From: Avena insularis
Taxonomy: Eukaryota > Streptophyta > Magnoliopsida > Poales > Poaceae
NCBI GenBank assembly: GCA_023614405.1
Contig: CM042690.1
Span: 662,168,802 to 662,232,801 of the forward strand
Length of the DNA stretch: 64,000 nt
Direction of reading: 5' to 3'
Made by a program: the position numbers and the translations under genes. Every line of letters begins with the position of its first letter. The stretch's first letter is position 1. Positions 19,593 to 31,160 of this stretch are shown in pieces. The notes under the pieces were generated by a model. It did no database searches and was not told the origin of the DNA. It was given only the letters and a program-made list of their open reading frames with translations.

Positions 19593-20385
19593 ACTTGCCG
19601 CCTTCGACATCACCTACAAGCGACGCAACACTATCAAATCACAAGCATTGGCGGATTTCCTTGCGGATTGGACAGAACTGCCAGAAGACACTCCTGTACC
19701 AGAGCCAGAGTATTGGGTTATGCACTTTGATGGATCAAAGTTACTAAATGGCTCAGGGGCTGGCGTATTATTACAATCGCCAACAAGAGAGAAGTTGCAA
19801 TACGTCCTGCAGATCCACTTCAATGCTACAAATAACATGGCGGAGTATGAGGCCCTCATTCACGGACTTCGCGTAGCCAAGGATATTGGCATCAAGCACA
19901 TAGTTTGCTGTGGAGATTCCGACTTGGTTGCCCAAGAAGTAATTGGCACCTAGAACATGCGGAACCCTATGGTGGCGGCATATTGAGACAAAGTAGACGA
20001 AATAGCCAAGTGCTTCGACGGCTACGAAGTCAAGTACGTCAAAAGGGAGGATAATGAGGCGACAAATCTGCTGTCAAAGCTTGGATCATCTTGTCGACCA
20101 ATTCCGCCAGGCGTTTTCCTAGAGCATTTATGGACTCCATCCGTGAAGGGAGCGGACCCCGACAACCCAGATAGAGTGGACTCATTTGTTAACGCAGTAA
20201 CAGTGACCTCTCCGGCTTGGACGAAGCCGTTCATGGATTATCTACAAGACGGAACTTTACCCGCTGACGAAGTCGAAAGCCGGCAAATAGTACGTAGAGC
20301 AAAATACTACGTCATCATTGATGGCCAGCTATACAAAAGAAGTACCACAGGAGTTTCACTACGGTGCGTCTCCCAGCAGTAAGGT
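19593..20385 (+). pseudogene. Tat-B archaeal-type RNase H and linker
   Basis: After IELAAFDITYKRRNTIKSQA the second RNase H begins: YWVMHFDGSKLLNGSGAG (first Asp), NMAEYEALIHGLRVA (Glu) and CCGDSDLVAQEV (Asp). Tat elements are known to carry such an extra, archaeal-like RNase H after the normal one. A TAG at 19951-19953 and a TGA at 19984-19986 break it. It continues into KREDNEATNLLSKLGSSCRP and the linker ending LPADEVESRQIVRRAKYYVI, which leads to integrase. Confidence 0.78.
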
Positions 20386-21524
20386 ATTGAAATCCTTAGA
20401 GAAATACATCTCGGAGATTGCGGGCATCACGCCGCTCCCCGATCGTTGGTGGCCAAGGCCTTCCGACAAGGATTCTACTGGATAACTGCCAAGGCGGACG
20501 CTGACAAGTTGGTACAAACATGCCTCGGGTGTCAGTTTTATGCAAGACAACCAAGTGTTCCAGCTGAAGAATTGCGAACAATACCAATAACTTGGCTGTT
20601 TGCAGTCTGGGGGCTGGACATGGTGGGACCTTTGGAGACAGCACCCTGTGGATTCACACACTTGCTAGTAGCAGTGGACAAATTCACAAAATAGATTGAA
20701 GCTAGAAAGCTCGATGGGGCAACAACCCTCAAGTTTGTCCAGGATCTAGTGGTGAGATTTGGTCTCCCACATAACATCATCACTGACAATGGCAGAAATC
20801 TATCTCTCGGAGAAGTTTAGGAGTACTGTCATAAGAAAGGCATCCACCTTGACCTAGCATCTGTGGCACATCCGCAGTCAAATGGGCAAGTTGAAAGGGC
20901 CAATGGACTAATTCTGCATGGAATCAAGCCACGCTTGGAGGCACCGCTACGTAGAGCAACTGGAGCCTGGGCGGAGGAACTACCATCTATCTTGTGGAGT
21001 TTACGAACAACACCCAACAGATCCACCGGCTTGACTCCTTTATTCATGGTTTATGGAGCAGAAGCAGTTCTCCCATCCGACATCCTCCACGATGCACCAA
21101 GAGTTTCCGCCTACAAGGAGGATGACGCTGAAGAATCCAGACGACTATCTGTGGACCTACTTGAAGAAGAGCACGGTCGGCATGCCGAGATCTCGCCTAC
21201 CAATGTAAGCTGCATGGCTACCATAGTCACCGTGTAAAGCATCACTCGTTTAAAGAAGGGGATCTGGTGCTTAGACTCAAGCAGGAGAAATCACACAAAT
21301 TATCCCTGCCTTGGGATGGACCGTTCATCATAAGCAAAGCATTGCTCAATGGTTCCTATTACCTCGTCGATATTCGCGAGTTGAAAGATAGGCCAAAAAA
21401 TCGCAAGCGCAAGCAACGTGACTCCGATGATGATTACCCGGAGACAAATCGGCCATGGAACATAGCACATCTACGTCCCTTTACACTTAGCACATTTATA
21501 TTATGTAATACGTTTCTTATATGA
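20386..21524 (+). pseudogene. Tat-B integrase, with stops
   Basis: The N-terminal zinc-binding part is HLGDCGHHAAPRSLVAKAF with CLGCQFY. The core has the first Asp in WGLDMVGPLE, the second in IITDNGRN and the Glu in SNGQVERANG. In-frame TAG codons at 20692-20694 and 20818-20820 interrupt the core, and a shift near 21200 separates the last part, KLSLPWDGPFIISKALLNG to NIAHLRPF. The C-terminal Pro-Trp-Gly/Asp-Pro-Phe motif is intact here, unlike in Tat-C and Tat-D. Integrase would join element DNA to the chromosome. Confidence 0.85.
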
Positions 21525-22003
21525 TCAATGAAACAAAGCATTTGATTCACTCATATTCTCTGAGTCTTTTACCTCCTTTAGTTGTTCATTTTTGGATCAT
21601 ATAAACCCTTTATGCACAAGGTTGCATTTGCCCTTGTGAAAATTCCGCCTATGGGCGTTAGCTTAAGTTTTCTGGTCTACACGTTTTCTGAAGTTTTTAT
21701 GTGGATTCTGGAGTAGTGACTTTTCGGCACTCAAAGCCAGCGATTTTGTTCTTAGGTTCTGGATGGTGCTATTAAGCATCATCACCTGAGAGCATAGTTC
21801 TGTGCTGCGAGTCTTCCATCTCACGAAAGGTCAAGCATACGAACCAGAATAATGGATAAGCCAGCACTTGCTTAAAAAATATATACACATGCTAGAAACA
21901 GATAAGATGCAGGAAGCTTGAATACAAGTTTTTCCGTCTTAGACAAACATAAATTTTTTCTACATACATTTTGCAGAGACACATTTAATACATTAATTGT
22001 TTT
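21525..22003. other. Tat-B spacer between pol and antisense gene
   Basis: About 480 bp with no supported coding sequence. It holds the convergent 3' ends of pol (plus) and the antisense gene (minus). Confidence 0.6.
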
Positions 22004-23129
22004 TCATGGCTCTACTACAGGGGGCTTCGTGGTGGCATCATCAGGAGAGCCAGGCCGGGAGAGCTCGTCAAACTCGGAAGGAGAGGGGCTAGACTCAGAA
22101 GAGGCCATGTCGTCATCTAAGATCTCGGCAGAAACAAAGACATCAGCCTTGACCATCTTGGCAACCCTGGTATCAAAGCCGGCAAGGGAATCCCAAATAG
22201 CATTGCTATCGATCTCTTTTCCATCCTCGTCCAGCTTGGGCATGCCAGAGGTCACCAAGTCGATGTCGGCATTGTCACAGTGAGCCTTGACAAGGGACAG
22301 GGTCATCCTAGCGCCAGCCCGGATGCAAGATGATTTCCAGTCTTTGATTTTTTTGGGGCATCAACGCAGGATTTCCGCATACTTGGCTGCTAAGTCTGCC
22401 GCCTTGATGTTGATGCCCAGAGGTTGAGCTATATCCTTGGCTTAGGCGATGGCGGTGCTGACGAAGTTGCCGAAAAGAATCATGCGTTCCTTGGGACTTG
22501 GAGCATCCTCGCCCAAGTTGGCTAAACCAATGGGAGTTGTGGTTTACACAAGCATACAAGGACCATGAGTATAAACAAGTCAAATGGTTATCCAACTTAC
22601 AGAAAAAGACCAAGACGGAGAAAGGTTACCAAAGATGCTCGTTTTCGCTTGCATGCATGTATCCGCCAAGACATCGTGCTCCTTCTAGACTGACTTGAAC
22701 ATCTCAAGACTCCTAGCATTTTGCTCTTTGGCAGCTTGGTTTTGGTCTTTGAGCTATGCAATATCATCCTTCAAGCGCTGCATCTCGACATCCATAGACT
22801 CTTGCATAGCCTTCATCTTTGCCTCATGGCCCTTGACGGTCTCGGCCAGGTCCTTCTTCAGAATCTTGTTTTCATCATCGAGCTCCTGGATATGCTTGGA
22901 TTGCTCGACGATGCTCTTGGCCTTAGCAATGGCTTCTGTAAGACGGAAATCAGAAAGTGCTATCAGAAGATGGAAGAAATGACTCAATGGGAAAGCAAGG
23001 AGCTGTCAGAGAAATGACTGCTATTTTTATCTGTTCCTTCAGGAATTTGTTTTTACCCTGTTCAAGGTCCATCTCCTTCCGAAGAGCAGCAAACCTCTCA
23101 TTGGCGGCTATCCTCAATTTATTCTCATT

Positions 23130-23423
23130 CTACACATGATATAAGCATGCTTAGTTTCTCTAGAGCATCTAGTTGGAACTATTCAGTTTCAACTAAATGC
23201 TCGGGGGCTACAGTACATGATTTTAAAGTAAACTAGTTTCTCTAGAGCATCTAGTCAAAACTTTGCAGTTTCAACTAAATGCTCGGAGGCTACACGGACA
23301 AGTTCTACACTTCGTTATTTGGAGCACTTAGGCCAATAACTATTGAATTATCCGCCTAAGAGCTCGGGGGATACAGTAGGATATACTACACAAAGTAAAG
23401 CAAGTAAAGTTCAAAAAACCTAC
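23130..23423 (-). other. Predicted intron of Tat-B antisense gene carrying the hairpin repeats
   Basis: Minus-strand donor GTAGGT near 23420 and acceptor TGTGTAG at 23130-23131 flank about 294 nt. The exons on either side read on as DSYAHLANNLRIIAI and NENKLRIAANERF. Inside are two 82 bp repeats and a third polypurine-like motif, GCTCGGGGGATACAG, at 23362. Confidence 0.5.
23152..23315 (-). repeat. 2 x 82 bp tandem repeat with hairpin and polypurine-like motif
   Basis: Copies start at 23152 and 23234 (TAGTTTCTCTAGAGCATCTA). Each holds an inverted repeat (23164-23201 and 23246-23283). On the minus strand the arms AGCATTTAGTTGAAACT and AGTTCCAACTAGATGCT pair over 16 of 17 positions in copy 1, and over all 17 in copy 2 with three G-U pairs. 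Each copy ends with GCTCGG(G/A)GGCTAC, close to the true polypurine tract at 34155-34168. Confidence 0.7.
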
Positions 23424-24366
23424 GATGGCAATGATCCTGAGATTGTTGGCCAGATGAGCGTAGGAATCATGAAAGGTCCGAGGATTCTTATAGATTGCGT
23501 CGGCCTGCTTGATGAGATCATCTAGGCTGAGTGTCGGAGGAGTCACAGCCAATGGAGAGGTCGAAGCCGGAGGCATGGATGAAGCCCTAGCTGCCTCCTG
23601 CACCTTCAAGGCAGTCGATGGCGTGAAGGCTCCCACCTCAATCATTGCTTCCATGTCCACCTCTTCCACTTCCTTCCCCTTATCGGTGGCATCCTTAGCC
23701 GGAGCTTTAGCCACTTTAGAGGAGGTCCTCTCCTGCGTTGCCTGGCTGCTGGGAGCAACGTCTGCCTCGACACAGCTTGAGACATCAAGGTTTGGATTGA
23801 TATCTATCTCCATGGCGGAGGTCTCAAGGATGACGGCCCAGCGAGACCAGCAGAGGATATGGCGGCAGGAGTAGGGGGAGCGGTGGCGGGAGAGGGCTTG
23901 GCAGACGAACCCTTGGTCAACATGTCACAAATGTTTTTTGACCCTCCAACATCTTTGGAGGATCGCTTCAAACTAACACCAGCTTTCCTCCTGAAATGTA
24001 CAAGGTATAAGTACAAGAGTTGAAAAAATGTGCGAGCTGAAAAATACAAGCCGGAGAATGAAAGTACTTACTCCACGGCAGGAGCCTTGACGAGGGGAAT
24101 GCCGGTGGACTTCTTCTCCGCCTCTAAGGTGGCAGTGGAACGTTTGGATACTCCACTCTCTGATTTCTTCTTCTTGGCCTTGACAACAGTGTTAGAGGTG
24201 GAGCTCTTTCGCTTTCGCGCTGCCAGAGCTGGTTGATCCTTGGAGGCGTTGTCGTCGGAGACCACTTGGATATCCTTCAGCTTTGTATTGTAGACCTAGG
24301 AGGCCATTTGATCTGCCACCAAGATCGCCAGCTAGGATATAGAAGAGTGTTAGACGGACAACTTCA

Positions 24367-24528
24367 AAGTCAGAAAAGTATGCAAAGTAGATACGGAACT
24401 GAATGTGGCAGATCGTTTGACAAAAGCTCTCCATCTAGAAAAGCACGAACAACACCGAGATTCCATTGGTGTTAGGTTCCTTCCTATTGTAAACTAGTTT
24501 TGTTTATACTCTAGTGCAAGTGGGAGAT
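24367..24528 (+). pseudogene. Cop-1 remnant: RNase H tail and polypurine tract before the 5' LTR
   Basis: From about 24381 (TGCAAAGTAGATACGGAACT) this matches 31012-31160, the end of Cop-1 pol plus polypurine tract (CAAGTGGGAGAT), with a few substitutions. Its upstream edge is within about 15 bp of 24367. It is what remains of a first copy in a tandem pair that shared the LTR at 24529-26164. Confidence 0.8.
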
Positions 24529-26164
24529 TGAAGGAGTTATGCCCTAGAGGCAAATAATAAAGTGTATTATTTGATATATCTCCTATATGTTCATAATACG
24601 TTTCATACTGTGTTATAACTATGTTAATACGAAACGTTAATACACGTGTGGTATGTAAACAAACCGTGTCTCTAGTTACCTCTAGTGAACTAGTTCATTG
24701 GTCATGAGGATGGTCTATGTTTCAAGATCATGGGCATTTATGCCAGCTGAAAATGAGGTCATGTTATTGGTTGAATAACATGATAGACAAACATCCGACC
24801 GTTATATCTTAATGAGATCTAGTTACAAAGTTCACCATTGATGATAAAACACAGAGAACCTCGCAACCTGATCCTTTGACTGTGAGGTAATACAAATCAC
24901 CATTCCGGAAGAAGCTTAGATGGTTATCAAGAGTCATCTCGTAACATGGTGATCAAAAAGGTGCCACTCAGGTTTTCCGAAGGGATGCGTAGAGGAGTAC
25001 ATATCAAGACCAGGATTTGTCTAGTCCATGTAACAGACAGATAGATGTGGCCATCTCGGTGACGTTGCATTAATGAAGCTTGAAAGCATGTGACTAGGTC
25101 ACGGAATACAACAACATGAGAACGAGAAAACAAGTTCATCGGTAATGAGATTGAACTAAGGTATGGAGATACCGAAGATCAAGTCTCGGATGAATTAGGT
25201 ATCGAATGACAAAGGGAATGGGGAACGACTATCTCACGGTTCAAGCGACTGTATTCGTGAAACACACGGGGGTCACATGGCCATCCAGGTCCCTCTGTTG
25301 ATCATTGATATGAGAGTGGTCTCTATCATGTCCGGAGTGTTTCTGAACCGAAGGATATCACGCTTAAGGGTAGGGACGCTTAGGGTAGATGAGGTATCGT
25401 ATGAGAAATAGAGAGAGAAACCGGAATAAGTTTCGGTAACATCCGATGGAGATCGGAAGGGGTCCGGAAGTTGTTCTAGAGTGAAGAGATAATATAATAT
25501 GTGTATTTGAATGTTAATTGGAGAATTAATATTAAATATATATTTTATTTTATTTTTAAAGGCTCCATATTGCTAATGGGCCTCACCCGAAGGGAGGCCC
25601 AAGAGGGCAAGGCGCCTAGGGAGTGGGGTCCGGCCGGCCTAGGGCTGGTGGGCCTCCCTAGTGGGGCCCACCTAGGGCCGGCGGCTACCCCAAGGTGGTC
25701 GGAGGGTGTGGGGATTAGTCCCACACCGCCTGGCCCCTGGGTGGTGCCCCCTCCCACTATATAAAGGGGCCCCTCCCCCTTTGGAATCACCCATTCCTCT
25801 CATTCTCTCTCTCTCATCTGCTGAGGACTTCCCCGTAATATTGGGGGGACCTCATAGTTGAGTTCTCCACCTTCACACTACCGTCGTGTGATCAGGCTAT
25901 CCGACATCTACTTCTTCTGCTGCTCGGTTGGATTGGAGTCCGGTTGACGTCTCCTACACCGGACGTGTGACGAACGTCGGAGGCACCACACTTGGGGTGT
26001 TGCTCGTCTTCATCAATATACGCCTTCCTGCGTAAGGCGTGCCTCTTTTTGCAAAGGTATGAATACTGTATTCCTTCTTTGTTACTCATGTCTACATATT
26101 ATAGATCCTAGTATTAGTGTTCGAGTGGATAGAATTTTTTTGTTTTCTGCTACGGAACCCAACA
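24529..26164 (+). repeat. Cop-1 5' (shared) LTR
   Basis: 1636 bp from TGAAGGAGTTATGCC to ACGGAACCCAACA, with a TATA box CTATATAAAGG at 25758-25768 and a CT-rich run after it (25796-25820). ORFs near 25501-25790 are LTR sequence. It is followed at once by the primer binding site. Confidence 0.9.
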
Positions 26165-26165
26165 G

Positions 26166-26177
26166 TGGTATCAGAGC
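26166..26177 (+). other. Cop-1 primer binding site (initiator tRNA-Met)
   Basis: TGGTATCAGAGC, the standard Copia primer site complementary to the 3' end of initiator tRNA-Met, one base after the LTR. Confidence 0.93.
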
Positions 26178-27141
26178 AGGTCTATGGGTAGACATGTCGT
26201 ACAGATTGAACACATAGCAATATGTGGGCATTGATTCTCTAGTTGCTACCCTCTTTAGTGTTATTGTTCATATCGCAGCACTTTTTGATGAAGCGGCCCC
26301 CAACCAACCTTACGTGGCGATTCACGAGACTGGTCCACAAATCAAAGTGGCTTAGGGGTGTGTCTGTCTCTCTACAGTAGTTGATATGGCATTGACACTG
26401 GAGGGCCCTGAAATGGGAAGAAAAACGGCAATCATTGAATCCATGTTGTGGCTCGACGTTCGTAGGTGGGAAGGGGTTCTACTGCGAAAGCTCTAAAGTC
26501 GCATAAAACATGCAATAGTTAATATAGAGGCGTCTATCTTTATTATTACATATGGGCAAGTCTTATAACATGGCATTGCAAAGTGTGTGAAACTTTAAGG
26601 CTGTTGATGATGATCATAAAGCTATAACCATGTCATAACACTTTACTTTTGAAGTATTACTTATTGTGCTAGTATACTTACTAGACGGTAGCATAATAAG
26701 ATAATCCCTCTTAGTATTCCATGTATCGTATTCCCCTTGTGTGTGCACCACCAAGAAAGTTCTTCGGTATGAGGCGATCCAGGGTTATAGGCCTGGGTGT
26801 CAGACATATCTACGTTCGCATACAGTGGGTGTAAGCCATGTTGCACTGCGAATACACACGAGTTAGAACTTGCGAGCCTAGCACGTTACAGAGATGTGGC
26901 CTCGGAATACAAGAGACCGAAAGGTCGAGCATGAATCACATAGTTGATTAGATCGACATTAGGGAATGTCCACCCTTGGTTCTGCATTGATGGCTGTGTT
27001 TAACTGAGGGAGGTGCAGGGGATTGGGATCATGTGATCACTAAACGAGTAGAGGGGTGTTCGTTTAAGTGGGAGTTCTTTTAGTTAAAACTTGAACTCAT
27101 TATTATGAACATAGTCTAAGTACTTTGCAAATCCTTTGTAG
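26178..27141 (+). other. Cop-1 untranslated leader
   Basis: About 960 bp with no supported coding sequence between the primer site and gag, as in other plant Copia elements with long leaders. An acceptor-like CCTTTGTAG immediately precedes the gag ATG. Confidence 0.65.
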
Positions 27142-27990
27142 ATGTCTCGCCCACCCACCTTCAACCTTAGCACTTTCCTCGAGAAGGACAAGCTGAAAAC
27201 TAATGGAACCAACGTCACCGCATGGTTCCGCAATCTTAGGATCCTCCTAGTCCCCTACAAGTTGACTTATGTCATCGAGGCTGAGCTTCTGGCTAAGCCT
27301 ACAGATTCCGCCTCACAGGACGAAAAGAATGTCTAGCAGTCCAAGGCGGACGATTTCTCCCTCATCCAGAGTGGAATGCTCTATGCCATGGAGCCGGAGC
27401 TTCAAAAGCGTTTTGAGAAGATGAATGCTTTTGAGATCATTGAGGATCTCAAGGCTGTCTTTGCTCCACAGGCTTGTGCAAATAGGTATGATGCTTCCGA
27501 GCCCTTCTTCTCTGCTAAAATGGAAGAGCACAACAGTATTAGTGAGCACGTGGTCAAAATGTCTGGCTACGTTAAGCGCTTAAATGCCCTGGATTGCAAA
27601 ATTCTGGAGGAGCTCGCTATAGATAGGGTGCTGCACTTGCTGCCCCCTAGCTACAAGAGTTTTGTCATGAACTACAACATGCAAGGGATGACTAAGACCC
27701 TTGATGAGGTGTTCGTCATGCTCAAAATTGCTGAGGTTGAAATCAAGAAGGAGCACACGGTGCTGATGGTCAACAAGACCACCAACTTTAAGAAACCGGG
27801 GAAAAAGGGAAAGGCAAGGGTAAGAAGTCTAAGAGGGATGGCAGGTTTGTTCCTAGCACCTCAAAGCCTGGCCCTAAGCCCGGCACTTCGTGCTTCTACT
27901 GCAAAGGGGATGGGCACTGGAAACGCAACTGCCCTAAGTACCTTGAAGACAAGCGAGCTGGCAAGATAGCCATCCCGGACAAAGGTATAT
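27142..27990 (+). pseudogene. Cop-1 Gag with CCHC knuckle, frame-shifted
   Basis: Starts MSRPPTFNLSTFLEKDKL. The body contains the Copia Gag signature around MLYAMEPELQKRFEKMNAFE and AIDRVLHLLPPSYKSFVMNY. There is an in-frame TAG at 27334-27336 (a glutamine codon by context). The frame is lost in a Lys/Gly-rich run near 27797-27830, after which the zinc knuckle CFYCKGDGHWKRNC (Cys-X2-Cys-X4-His-X4-Cys) lies at 27891 in another frame, the one used by the rest of pol. Gag would form the particle and the knuckle binds RNA. Confidence 0.85.
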
Positions 27991-28247
27991 ATGATATACA
28001 TGTTATTGATGTATTCCTTACGAGCGCCAGGAGTAACACCTGGGTATTTGATACCGGATCTGTTGCTCACATTTGTAACTCTCAGCAGGATCTGCAGAGT
28101 AGGAGGCGCCTGAGGAAGGACGAGGTGACGATGCGCGTCGGCAATGGTTCGAGAGTCGAAGTGATGTCCGTCGGCACCCTGCATCTTCGTCTACCGTCAG
28201 GATTATTGTTGGTTTTGAATCAATGATATTATGTACCCGCACTGAGT
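27991..28247 (+). pseudogene. Cop-1 protease
   Basis: The active-site motif NTWVFDTGSVAHICNS is at about 28035-28085, in frame with the zinc knuckle, followed by VGNGSRVEV and LHLRLPSGLLLVLN. A TGA near 28224 interrupts it before YVPALSMNIVS. The catalytic Asp is intact. Confidence 0.82.
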
Positions 28248-29543
28248 ATGAATATTGTGAGTGGGTCTTGCTTGTTGCAAGACCGTTATTCGTTTAAATC
28301 AGGAAAAAATGGTTGTTCAATTTATATGAATGATATTTTCTATGTTCATGCTCCTGTATGTGATGGTTTATTCTTACTTGATATTGACTTTGATACACAC
28401 ATCCATAGTGTTGATGCTAAACGCTGTAAGCACAGTGACGATAATTCCATGTTCATGTGGCATTACCGTCTTGGTCATATTGGCGTAAAGCGCATGAAGA
28501 AGCTTCATTCAGAAGGGCTTCTTGGATCATTGGATTTCGAATCCCTTGATACATGTGAGCCTTGCCTCATGGGCAAGATGACTAGGACACCATTCTCCGG
28601 TATAGTGGAGAGAGCTGTAGACCTACTTGGGATCATACATACGGATGTATATGGACCAATGAGTGTCTCAACATGCAATGGTTATCGTTACTTTGTTACC
28701 TTTACTGATGAATTAAGCAGATATGGATATATCTACTTGATGAAGCACAAGTCTGAAACCTTTGAAAAGTTCAAGGAATTTCAGAAAGAGGTAGAGAATC
28801 AACTTAACAAGAAAATCAAGCACCTTCGATCGGATCGAGGAGGCGAGTATTTGAGTTATGAGTCTAACATGCACTTGAAGGACTGTGGGATTATCCCACA
28901 GCTTACGCCAGCCGGAACACCACAGCGTAATGGTGTGTCAGAACGCCGTAATCGAACCCTATTGGATAGTGTACGGTCCATGATGTCTTTAACTGATTTG
29001 CCTGTGTCTTTTTGGGGATACGTGTTAGAAACCGCCGCTTTTATTTTAAACCGAGCACCATCCAAATCCATGAAGACAACCCCATATGAGATATGGTATG
29101 GGAAGAAGCCCAAGTTGTCATTTCTGAAACTTTGGGGTTGTGAGGCTTACGTTAAGAAACTGCAGCCTGACAAACTCGAATCCAAATCGGAAAAATGTAT
29201 CTTTGTGGGATATCCAAGGGAAACCGCTGGGTATCCTTTCTACAACCAAGCCGAAGGCAAAACATTTGTCGCAAGAAACGACACCTTTCTCGAGAAAGAG
29301 TTTCTTGCAAAAGGAGTGAGTGGAAGGAAAATTGAGTTAGATGAAATTGTTGACCCTTCTCTCCAAATTCCGAGTAGCGCAACAGAAGCTGTTCCGAAAT
29401 CTCTCTCCAACATGGAGGAAGAGCCAATTGATGATGATCAAAACAATCACATCGAGACTCCTGAGGTTCGCAGGTCTACAAGGGTTCGTGCCACTCCTGA
29501 TTGGTACAGTAGCCTTGTGATGTCTGTCATACTAGATGAATAG
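28248..29543 (+). CDS. Cop-1 integrase (open segment)
   Basis: 431 open codons. The N-terminal zinc part is HYRLGHIGVKRMKKLH with CEPCL. The core has the first Asp in IIHTDVYGPMS, the second in LRSDRGGEYLS and the Glu in NGVSERRNRTL, so all three catalytic residues remain. The Copia-typical segment AFILNRAPSKSMKTTPYEIW and GYPRETAGYPFYN follow. The frame ends in a TAG at 29541-29543 where QEEPANYRDA-like sequence would continue. In an intact element this is part of one Gag-Pol chain; the ATG at 28248 is internal. Confidence 0.88.
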   Translation: MNIVSGSCLLQDRYSFKSGKNGCSIYMNDIFYVHAPVCDGLFLLDIDFDTHIHSVDAKRCKHSDDNSMFMWHYRLGHIGVKRMKKLHSEGLLGSLDFESLDTCEPCLMGKMTRTPFSGIVERAVDLLGIIHTDVYGPMSVSTCNGYRYFVTFTDELSRYGYIYLMKHKSETFEKFKEFQKEVENQLNKKIKHLRSDRGGEYLSYESNMHLKDCGIIPQLTPAGTPQRNGVSERRNRTLLDSVRSMMSLTDLPVSFWGYVLETAAFILNRAPSKSMKTTPYEIWYGKKPKLSFLKLWGCEAYVKKLQPDKLESKSEKCIFVGYPRETAGYPFYNQAEGKTFVARNDTFLEKEFLAKGVSGRKIELDEIVDPSLQIPSSATEAVPKSLSNMEEEPIDDDQNNHIETPEVRRSTRVRATPDWYSSLVMSVILDE

Positions 29544-31090
29544 GAAGAACCTGCAAACTACAGAGATGCTATGGATAGTGCTGACTCCGAGAAATGGCTA
29601 GAAGCCATGAAATCCGAAATAGGATCCATGCATGAAAACCAAGTTTGGACCTTGGTGGATCTTCCAGAAGGCCGCAAGGCCGTGGAAAATAAATGGATCT
29701 TTAAGAAGAAGACATATGTGAATGGTAACATGACCATTCACAAAGCTTGACTTGTCACAAAGGGGTTTCGACAAATTCAAGGAGTTGACTACGACGAGAC
29801 TTACTCTCCTGTAGTGATGCTTAAGGCTGTCAGGATTTTAATAGCAATTGCTGCACATTTCGACTATGAAATTTGGCAGATGGATGTCAAGACTGCATTC
29901 CTCAATGGTCACATTGATGAAGAGTTGTATATGATGCAACCAGAAGGTTTTGTTGATCCTAAGGATGCTGGAAAGGTATGCAAGCTTCAATGCTCCATTT
30001 ATGGATTGAAGCAAGCATCTCGGAGCTAGAACCAATGTTTTGATCAAGTGATCAAAAGTTTTGGATTTGTCCAAAACCAACAAGAGTTCTATGTTTACAA
30101 GAAAGCGAGTGGGAGCTCGGTTGTTTTCTTAGTAGTATATGTGGATGACATATTACTCATGGGAAACAATGTGGATATTATGAAAAGCGTGAAAGCATAT
30201 TTGAGCAACCAATTTTCCATGAAGGATCTAGGTGAAGCTGCATATATATTAGGAATCAAGATCTATAGAGATAGATCAAGGCACCTAATAGCATTGAGTC
30301 AGAGTACTTACATAGATAAGATTTTGAAGAGGTTCAAAATGGAAAACACCAAGAGGGGTTTTACACCTATGATGAAGAATTGCAAAATGAGTATGACTCA
30401 ATGTCCTGTAACGGACAATGATAGAGAGAAGATGTCTTACATCCCCTATGCTTCAGCCATAGGATCTATCATGTATGCAATGCTTAGTACACGACCTGAT
30501 GTGGCATTGGCTCTTAGTTTGACGAGCCGATATCAGAGTAATCCAGGACCAGATCACTAGACAGTTGTGAAAAATATCCTAAAGAATCTGAGAAGAACAA
30601 ATGTTATGTTCCTAATCTATGGAGGAAATGATGAAGCTCTAAACGTAATAGGTTACGTAGATGCGAGCTGGAATTCAGATCATGATGACTCGAAGTCTCA
30701 AACAGGATTTGTTTTCTTGGTGAATGGTGGGGCGGTAAGCTGGAAGAGCAAGAAGCAGCCGGTGGTGGCACAATCTTCAATGGAGTCTGAATACATTGTT
30801 GCAGCTGATGCAACAAATGAAGCTGTTTGGCTAAGGAATTTTGTCATCAAACTGGGAGTTTTCCCAATGCGCAAGACCCCGTGACGATCTATTGTGATAA
30901 CACGGGTGCTATTGCAAATGCAAGGGAACCAAGAACTCACTCCACAGCCAAACACATCAAGCTTTGATTTCACGTCATCCAGCAGAATGTTGACGAAGGT
31001 GAAGTCAAAATTTGCAAAGTAGATACGGAACTAAATGTGGCAGATCCTTTGACGAACGCTCTCCATCTAGAAAAGCACGAACAACACTGA
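29544..31090 (+). pseudogene. Cop-1 reverse transcriptase and RNase H, with stops
   Basis: RT motifs: WTLVDLPEGRKAVENKWIFK, TKGFRQIQGVDYDETYSP, DVKTAFLNGHIDEELYM and the catalytic YVDD at 30138-30149. RNase H shows VIGYVDASWNSDHDDSKSQT, SSMESEYIVAADATNEAVWL and, after a one-base shift near 30870, YCDNTGAIANA. In-frame stops at 29748-29750, 30027-30029 and 30558-30560 are each explained by a C-to-T change on one strand (Arg, Trp, Trp codons). The end of the frame is near 31090, before the polypurine tract. Confidence 0.88.
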
Positions 31091-31148
31091 GATTCCGTTG
31101 GTGTTAGGTTCCTGCCGATTGTAAACTAGTTTTTTTTATAATCTAGTG

Positions 31149-31160
31149 CAAGTGGGAGAC
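31149..31160 (+). other. Cop-1 polypurine tract
   Basis: CAAGTGGGAGAC immediately precedes the 3' LTR; the same motif with one change is at 24517-24528. Confidence 0.85.

Larger units (their letters stand above)
22004..24366 (-). pseudogene. Tat-B antisense spliced gene, 3' part
   Basis: Read on the minus strand this is the distal part of the gene whose start is at 33585. From its 5' side: a Lys-rich segment (ARKRKSS, KAKKKKSE, 24068-24265), a Pro/Ala/Ser-rich region, DDLIKQADAIYKNPRTFHDS (near 23480), a coiled coil (EQSKHIQELDDENKILKKDL, 22754-22987), and an acidic C-terminal part ending TTKPPVVEP at 22004. GT-AG intron signals lie between segments, including one at 23130-23423 that contains two 82 bp repeats. 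In-frame interruptions are present. The nuclear-signal-like Lys runs and coiled coil hint at a nuclear protein, but no function is known. Confidence 0.65.

Noticed and set aside
25501..25790. ORFs on both strands in the Cop-1 5' LTR, and again at 32145-32452
   Set aside because: They are LTR sequence around the TATA box; the frames are GC-rich low complexity.
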